Source: Hungateiclostridiaceae bacterium UBA1305 (GTDB lineage: Bacteria; Bacillota; Clostridia; Acetivibrionales; DTU013). Taken from it: DNA of 29,916 nt. The stretch's first letter is position 1. Every line of letters begins with the position of its first letter. The translations under genes were made by a program, and so were the position numbers. The DNA lies in NCBI GenBank assembly GCA_002307275.1, contig DBTX01000089.1:1-29916 (forward strand), written 5' to 3'. The notes under the pieces are model-generated. The model was not told the DNA's origin and did not search any database. It saw only the letters and a program-made list of their open reading frames with translations. Positions 25,134-29,916 of this stretch are shown piece after piece.

Positions 25134-25302
25134 GTGGCAGCATTGTTGGTTCAGTTATACTGGCTTATACCTCTGGGGGTGGCAGTCGGCGCATTCGGTA
25201 CTCTTATCGGCGCAGGGGGGATTCATCCTCGTGCCGGTGCTTCTTATGATCTACCCGGACAAGAGTCCGGAAACAATAACAAGTATTTCTCTAAATAATT
25301 GA
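25134..25302 (+). pseudogene. TauE/SafE-type (TSUP) exporter N-terminal stub, frameshifted
   Basis: From GTG 25134 the frame reads LYWLIPLGVAVGAFGTLIGAGG. After the G-run near 25206-25211 the match continues one frame over as FILVPVLLMIYPDKSPETIT and SISL, then stops at 25300-25302. That is the first helix, the glycine-rich loop and the second segment of TSUP transporters, which move sulfite, sulfonates or other anions. A one-base change in the G-run accounts for the frameshift, and everything after the second segment is gone. A sulfur-anion exporter would fit a sulfatase locus, but this copy is dead. Confidence 0.65.
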
Positions 25303-25361
25303 TCCGGCAAATCCTTTTAAAAAGCTTGGCGCAGACAGTATAAGGATATTTGGGACACTGA

Positions 25362-26300
25362 GACGCTGCGGCCCTGTGTACTCCGCAAACAATCGCAGCC
25401 CTGATTCGTGATAAGATTGACGGGTTTATGAAAAGCATGGTATCGGACACAGGAAGAGTCCTTGGAGCGGGCATAGGTACCATAGGACCGATGGACAGGG
25501 CAAAAGGCATCATTGGAGACGTTTCCGGCTTTGCTGCACCCGGCTGGAGTGGGACCAACCTGAAAAAGCTGTTCGAAGATGAATGGAAGTGTCCTGTATT
25601 TATAGATAACGGTGCTAAAACAGGGCTTTTGTGCGAGTACCTGTTCGGCGCGGGTAAAGGCCGGGATAGCACAGTATATATCAACTGTGGCATAGGCATA
25701 AGAATGGCTTCGATAACTGCCGGATCACTTGTACGCACAGTCAACGATAATGAAGATGCTTTTGCCCACATGGTCGCTAATATGGATGGCAGGGAGAGTA
25801 CCTGTGGGAAACGGGGATGCATAGAGAGCTATTCCTCCATGGATTCGATTGTCTCTGCGTTCCGTGCAAAAATCATGGCTGGAGCCGGGTCAGCACTGGT
25901 GGCATGTCAGGGTAACGGAGCTTCGGACATATTTGATATCGGTTTTGAGGATATAAGTAAAGCCGCTAAGGAAGGTGACGAGACATCCCGAAGCGTCATT
26001 GCCGCCGCGGCCGAGGTATTCGGAACAGGACTTGCAAACTACATCAGCCTGCAAAATCCTGGCATTGTGATTTTAAGCGGGCCATTGATAAAAATATCCG
26101 ATTTGTTCCTGAACGATTGTAAGGAAACGGCTGAAAAGAGATGCTTGCCCAAGGGAAGGATAAGCGTTCCTATCTCAAGGGGCGGCAGTTTCGGCGATAT
26201 CGCAATCGCGTCGGGTGCAGCGGCAATGGTAGTAGAACACTATCTGAACAGCAAGGTATTGAGTGAAAAGGAGGGATCTGAAGGATATGCCCCCGATTAG
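25362..26300 (+). CDS. ROK-family protein, N-terminally truncated and catalytically degenerate
   Basis: The first usable ATG is 25428 (290 aa), but homology is open from 25362 (TPQTIAALIRDKIDGFMKSM), so the start is uncertain. ROK landmarks: GRVLGAGIGTIGPMD, the VFIDNGAKTGLLCEY strand, a Zn-loop region (AHMVANMDGRESTCGKRGC), and GIVILSGPLI. Usual kinase residues are lost: the catalytic Asp of NDA is Gly62, the Glu of GExGH is Ala111 and the first Cys of CxCG is Ser124 (numbering from 25428). The N-terminal ATP lobe and any full helix-turn-helix are missing; a possible winged-helix scrap (IRIFGTLRRCGPV) lies at about 25340-25378 in another frame. It may be a former sugar-responsive repressor. 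The gene overlaps the maturase gene by 14 bases. Confidence 0.6.
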   Translation, partial: DAAALCTPQTIAALIRDKIDGFMKSMVSDTGRVLGAGIGTIGPMDRAKGIIGDVSGFAAPGWSGTNLKKLFEDEWKCPVFIDNGAKTGLLCEYLFGAGKGRDSTVYINCGIGIRMASITAGSLVRTVNDNEDAFAHMVANMDGRESTCGKRGCIESYSSMDSIVSAFRAKIMAGAGSALVACQGNGASDIFDIGFEDISKAAKEGDETSRSVIAAAAEVFGTGLANYISLQNPGIVILSGPLIKISDLFLNDCKETAEKRCLPKGRISVPISRGGSFGDIAIASGAAAMVVEHYLNSKVLSEKEGSEGYAPD

Positions 26301-27411
26301 CATTTTGATAAAACCAGCCTCAAGCAATTGCAACATGAGATGCGGCTACTGTTTCTACCATGACCTGGCCCAGACACGCGAAGTCGGCTCATACGGGATC
26401 ATGAACCGCGATACTTTGGAAACGGTGGTGAAAAAGGCGTTTGATTATGCCGATACGGCGTGCACTTTTGCATTCCAGGGCGGTGAACCTACGCTGGCCG
26501 GGCTGGATTTCTACAAAACGCTGCTTGAGCTTGAGAAAAAATATAATTACAAGAAAATACAAATAAATAATGCCATCCAGACGAACGGCATAAGCATCAA
26601 TGAGGAATGGGTTGCTTTCCTTGCACATAACCAGTTCCTTACAGGGGTATCGCTGGACGGCACCAGGGATATCCATGACGCACTGAGGCCGGATACAGCA
26701 AGCAAGGGGACCTTTAACAGGGTGCTTAGGGCTGTGAACCTTTTCAAAAGGTTTGGCGCTGAATATAATATCCTGACTGTCGTAAGCTCTTATGTGGCCC
26801 GAAATACCAAAAAGGTATATGACTTCTTCAGAAACAACGATTTTGATTATCTTCAGTTCATACCCTGTCTTGACCCGCTTGGAGATAAACCTGGCGGCAA
26901 TGAATATTCCCTGACGCCTGAAGATTACCTCAGCTTTTTGAAAACGCTGTTCGATCTCTGGTATGAGGATTTTATCGGAGGCAGAGCCATCAGCATTAGA
27001 TATTTTGACAACCTGGTCGGCATGCTTATGGGCTATCCGCCGGAATCATGCGGCATGTCCGGGCGGTGTACGTGCTACTTTGTGGCGGAAGCCGACGGAG
27101 GGATTTACCCGTGCGATTTTTATGTAACTGACGAATGGAGGCTGGGTAGTATACTGGAATCGGATTTAGAGATGCTTAGCAATACAGATATCGCAAAGAG
27201 GTTCGTCGAAGCTTCAAAACCGGTCGACCAGGACTGCAAAAGCTGCAGATGGTATTCCCTGTGCAGAGGCGGCTGCCGAAGGAACAGGGAACCTTTTGAA
27301 AACGGTATGCCCATGCTGAATTATTACTGTCCGGCATTCAAAGGCTTTTTTGAATATGCGGGTGAGCGGCTTCGCAATATCGCAGGCATGCTTGTTCATA
27401 AAAATAGTTGA
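26287..27411 (+). CDS. Anaerobic sulfatase-maturating radical-SAM enzyme (anSME)
   Basis: I use ATG 26287, which gives the family's standard opening MPPISILIKPASSNCNMRCG; AGGAGG lies 12 bases upstream. The 374-aa enzyme has the radical-SAM motif Cys15-x3-Cys19-x2-Cys22, a glycine-rich FAFQGGEPTLAG, and a C-terminal SPASM domain with two auxiliary iron-sulfur clusters (cysteines in CGMSGRCTCYF, YPCDFY, and the CKSCRWYSLCRGGC block). It converts the active-site Cys or Ser of sulfatases to formylglycine without oxygen. Its substrate here is very probably Cys53 of the sulfatase at 19195. It overlaps the ROK gene by 14 bases and appears intact in an otherwise decayed neighbourhood, which argues for selection. 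Confidence 0.93.
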   Translation: MPPISILIKPASSNCNMRCGYCFYHDLAQTREVGSYGIMNRDTLETVVKKAFDYADTACTFAFQGGEPTLAGLDFYKTLLELEKKYNYKKIQINNAIQTNGISINEEWVAFLAHNQFLTGVSLDGTRDIHDALRPDTASKGTFNRVLRAVNLFKRFGAEYNILTVVSSYVARNTKKVYDFFRNNDFDYLQFIPCLDPLGDKPGGNEYSLTPEDYLSFLKTLFDLWYEDFIGGRAISIRYFDNLVGMLMGYPPESCGMSGRCTCYFVAEADGGIYPCDFYVTDEWRLGSILESDLEMLSNTDIAKRFVEASKPVDQDCKSCRWYSLCRGGCRRNREPFENGMPMLNYYCPAFKGFFEYAGERLRNIAGMLVHKNS

Positions 27412-27437
27412 CAAAGCGGATTTACGGAGTGAACCTG

Positions 27438-27540
27438 ATGATAATAGGAATCGTCAAACTAGGCTTGATAAACTATGCTGAAGCCTTTAGCTTACAGAAA
27501 AAGTTCCTGGTTACGACAAAATATAGATATCAGCGACTAA
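27438..27540 (+). pseudogene. LipB (octanoyltransferase) N-terminal stub
   Basis: ATG 27438, with GGAG upstream, reads MIIGIVKLGLINYAEAFSLQ then KKFL, which has the usual start of octanoyl-ACP:protein transferase (strand, LGL.(D/N)Y.EA..LQ). Homology ends after about 24 residues and the frame stops soon after. The enzyme would attach octanoate for lipoate synthesis. The catalytic Lys and Cys regions are absent. Confidence 0.5.
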
Positions 27541-27769
27541 CAGCTAGAAATTCATAACATTCCATCAATTGAACGACCTTGGCAAAAAACATGCGGCAGG
27601 TTATCTGCTTAGGTTTCCGTTTCGCACTTTTGGTTGTGCACCAGAGGAATGAGTCCTTTTCGTCCTCGCTGCTAGAGCGGACAGCCAGTTTTTTCTCCTC
27701 TGGATTTATAAGAATCTGAACATAATCTACGTTTGGCAGTCGGTTCAGGCATGCCGTATTCAAAGAAAC
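27530..27769 (-). pseudogene. Antisense remnant of an ICE-borne small protein
   Basis: On the minus strand the frame reads VSLNTACLNRLPNVDYVQIL, then INPEEKKLAVR, EDEKDSFLWC and KRKPKQITCRMFFAKVVQLM, then diverges. This matches, from memory, a conserved protein of clostridial ICEs whose usual sequence has FNTACxxxLPxVxYVQxL...ITCRMFxAKI. Only about 66 residues are kept and both ends are cut. It lies head-on to the truncated PdxA gene and touches it, marking a recombination scar. Function unknown. Confidence 0.55.
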
Positions 27770-27770
27770 C

Positions 27771-28418
27771 TTGCAATTTCATTATTCCGGTCACACGGAG
27801 ATCTACGCGGATCTGACCGGCACAAAGGATTATTCCATGATGCAGGCTTGTGATAATCTGAGGGTGGTACATGTTTCATTGAGGGTAGCTTGTGACCGCG
27901 TCAAAAAGGAAAGAGACCTCAAGGTGATCAAGCTTGCTGACGAGGCTTGCAGGAAGATAGGGATCAGGGAGCCGAGGATCGGTGTTGCGAGTTTGAATCC
28001 GCATTCCGGTGAGAACGGTTTGTTCGGAAGGAAAGAAATCGATGAAATAATACCTGCAGTGGAAGAAGCAAGGACGGCAGGTTTTCATGCCGAAGGGCCG
28101 ATCCCTCCGGATACCTTGTCCTCCAGGGCAAAGGGCTGGCAATATGATATCGTTGTTGCGATGTACCATGATCAGGGGCATATTCCGCTGAAGGTGGTCG
28201 GGTTCAACTGGGATGAGAGCGGCAAGCGGTGGAATTCCGTGAGCGGAGTCAATATAACATTAGGGCTTCCCATTATAAGATCATCTGTGGACCACGGCAC
28301 CGCGTTTGACCAGGCCGGGAAAGGGACAGCAACCGCAGAGAGCCTGCTTGATGCGATAGAATATGGTGTGAAGCTTGCTGAAAACAACAGCGGAAGCTAC
28401 ATGGAGGGAAAATTGTAA
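27771..28418 (+). pseudogene. PdxA-family dehydrogenase, N-terminally truncated
   Basis: TTG 27771 opens 215 aa beginning at HYSGHTEIYADLTGTKD, which in full-length PdxA-family proteins lies about 120-135 residues in. Substrate residues His8-Thr9 and metal histidines His34 (VVHVSLRV), His133 (MYHDQGH) and His175 (DHGTAFD) are all kept, but the N-terminal domain is gone. With the kinase gene next to it (stop and start overlap in TAATG), this is the PdxA2/DtnK-type pair that oxidises 4-phospho-threonate or a related four-carbon acid sugar phosphate to dihydroxyacetone phosphate and CO2. That role is known for the family; the exact substrate here is inferred. There is no ribosome site, so it is probably not made. 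Confidence 0.8.
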
Positions 28419-29692
28419 TGCACAAACCGGTTATTCTTGCAGATGATCTCACAGGTGCAATGGACACTGGCGTTCAGCTATTGAAAAAATGGGCTGATCT
28501 CAGTGTGGTGTTTGATGGAGCCTGTATAAATGAAATCACACAGACATGTGATGCCCTCGTCATTGACACGGAGAGCAGGAATACAAGCCCGGAGGAAGCT
28601 GGTTCCAGGATTTATGGGCTTATTGAACACTTTCGGGGATCAGGACTTGAGCTTGCTTATAAAAAAATAGATTCAACGTTACGCGGGAATGTTAGGAAAG
28701 AACTGGACGTCCTCCTTCAAACAGGATCATATGATTTGACCGCATTCGTTCCTGCTCTCTGCCCTGAAATGACAGAATGACAATAAAGGGGTATCAGTAC
28801 CTGAATGGCAGGCTTCTCACAGAATCAGACCTAGCCAGTGACCCTTTCTCGAGTGTAAATTCTTCATATATTCCTGATATTATCGGGCGTCAAACTTCAA
28901 TAAAGACCGCAGTTATCGGTCTGGATGAGATCAGATCCGGAAGTGACAGTATCATGGAGGCTTTGACGATATTAAGAAAAGACGGTTGTAGGATTGTGGT
29001 AATGGATGTTGAAAATGAGCAGGATCTGCTAAATATAGCTGATGCGATTAATAAATGCTTTCAGAAAGTTCTACCATGCGGTTCTGCCGGACTATTCTCA
29101 AGGATGTTTGCCAGAGAGCGATCTGAAACGAGATCATTGAAATCTGTCGTACATAAAAATGAAAAACCATTTGTTGTAATCTCGGGCAGTCCGGCTGAAG
29201 TGAGCAAACAACCGATCATATTTTCCAAAGCGTATGGTGTGGAGGTAATAAAGCTGGAACTGATGGAGACCCTCGGCGGGCTGCCAGCATTACTGCAAGA
29301 GGCTGGAAGAGTCGGGAGCCTTGCAGTCAAGTATCTGAGTGAAGGGAAGAACGTAGTCGTCGATGGAGCAGGAGAGGGAAAAAAAGAACTGAAGAATAGC
29401 TATAACGATGACCCCGGGAGACTTCAGCGTGATAGTGGCTTGATCAGGGAAGTGCTCTCATCAATTGCTCTTCAGATTGCCGGGAATGATGATATTCGGC
29501 GGTGATACAGCTCTTAGCATCTGTAAAAGCCTTGGAGCCGGAGCGGTAAAAATCCTTGGAGAGATAGTGCCATTAGTGCCCTTTGGTGTTTTTGAAGGAG
29601 GCAGGCTTGATGGCGTTCCGTTAGTCACAAAAGCAGGTGGCTTTGGGAAAGAGGATATTATTCCTAATACGATAGAATACTTCAGAAAGTGA
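28418..29692 (+). pseudogene. Four-carbon acid sugar kinase (DUF1537 family), two frameshifts
   Basis: Three overlapping frames make up one gene of about 424 residues. Part 1 (28418-28780) has ILADDLTGAMDTGVQ and KKIDSTLRGNVRKEL of the N-terminal domain. Part 2 (from about 28777) has KGYQYLNGRLLTESD, LPCGSAGL and VVISGSPAEVSKQ. Part 3 (to 29692) has MMIFGGDTALSICKSLG and LVTKAGGFGKEDII of the nucleotide-binding domain. The first shift, near 28770, is explained by loss of one base (ACAGAATG for ACAAGAATG); the second, near 29484, by one extra G. The family phosphorylates D-threonate, D-erythronate and similar acids. All motifs are otherwise well kept, so the damage is recent or due to sequencing error. 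Confidence 0.85.
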
Positions 29693-29854
29693 TCAGGGTA
29701 GTACAGTTTAACGCAGGCAAATAGTACACTGGTGTTCAGAATGGCAGGTTCACCAGGATATCTTGGGAATGTAGGGAATGTAATGAAAAAATTATCTGAT
29801 AAGATAGCCTAAGTACTTGCTGCGAGCGTTAGCAGAAACAAAAAGGGAGCAAAG
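29693..29854. other. Short gap with a possible 3' coding scrap
   Basis: From ATG 29741 a 23-residue frame (MAGSPGYLGNVGNVMKK, then LSDKIA) ends at 29812; it has no ribosome site and no recognised family. It may be the end of a lost gene or chance. GGGAG at about 29845 serves the next gene. Confidence 0.3.
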
Positions 29855-29916
29855 TATGGATGCCTTGAAAAAAGAGAGATTCCTTGCTGATATGCAACTG
29901 CTGTTACAAAATCTGA
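29855..29916 (+). CDS. Start of a gene cut by the window edge
   Basis: ATG 29855, with GGGAG nine bases upstream, opens MDALKKERFLADMQLLLQNL and runs off the window. Twenty residues are too few to assign a function. Given its position after the acid sugar kinase it may belong to the same catabolic operon. Confidence 0.5.

Overview
The window looks like a piece of an anaerobic Firmicute (Clostridia) chromosome. The signs are A/G-rich Shine-Dalgarno sites of Gram-positive type, a YesM/YesN-type two-component pair, a lipoprotein sugar-binding protein with two permeases and no ATPase, an oxygen-sensitive radical-SAM sulfatase maturase, and a decayed integrative/conjugative element (ICE) of the kind common in Clostridia. 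No rRNA, tRNA or CRISPR array was seen. Family names come from reading motifs by eye; no database search was run.

Region 1 (1-5809) is the remains of an ICE cargo/transfer block, read rightward: a 5'-truncated, frameshifted DUF3991/TOPRIM gene, a Fic-domain gene with its own promoter and terminator, an unknown 187-aa protein, a cluster of four hairpins, a PAPS-reductase-like gene with an internal deletion, two small unknown proteins, a membrane-anchored C39-type peptidase, a tiny membrane protein whose second codon is a stop, and a receiver-like plus MinD-like pair. No relaxase, coupling protein, VirB4 or integrase is present.

Region 2 (5810-7172) is gene-poor and holds a long perfect hairpin, the C-terminal end of a sensor-kinase ATPase domain with a stop in it, and a leftward frameshifted remnant that weakly resembles an HNH-type protein.

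Region 3 (7173-24295) is intact and is the core of the window: a glycan-use locus. A leftward histidine kinase/AraC response regulator operon diverges from a rightward run of solute-binding lipoprotein, two permeases, a 1639-aa secreted DUF4038-type enzyme with four LamG-like repeats, a cytoplasmic Cys-type sulfatase, two tandem GH99-like/WbsX-family proteins and a uroporphyrinogen-decarboxylase-family protein. The divergent region carries a good kinase promoter, a 2 x 20 bp tandem repeat where an AraC activator would bind, a -10 box and a 14-bp palindrome. A reasonable model is: the surface enzyme trims a polysaccharide, the ABC system imports oligosaccharides, and sulfatase and GH99-like enzymes finish the job inside the cell. 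The actual glycan cannot be named from sequence.

Region 4 (24296-29916) is a patchwork of broken and intact genes: an unknown fragment, a frameshifted TauE/SafE-type exporter stub, a ROK-family protein lacking its N-terminal lobe and key catalytic residues, an intact anaerobic sulfatase maturase (which would activate the sulfatase of region 3), a LipB N-terminal stub, an antisense ICE-gene stub, an N-terminally truncated PdxA-family dehydrogenase, a four-carbon acid sugar kinase with two frameshifts, and the first codons of one more gene. Decay at both flanks with an intact 17-kb centre suggests an island kept by selection between eroding mobile or redundant DNA, although sequencing error in homopolymers could explain some of the frameshifts.
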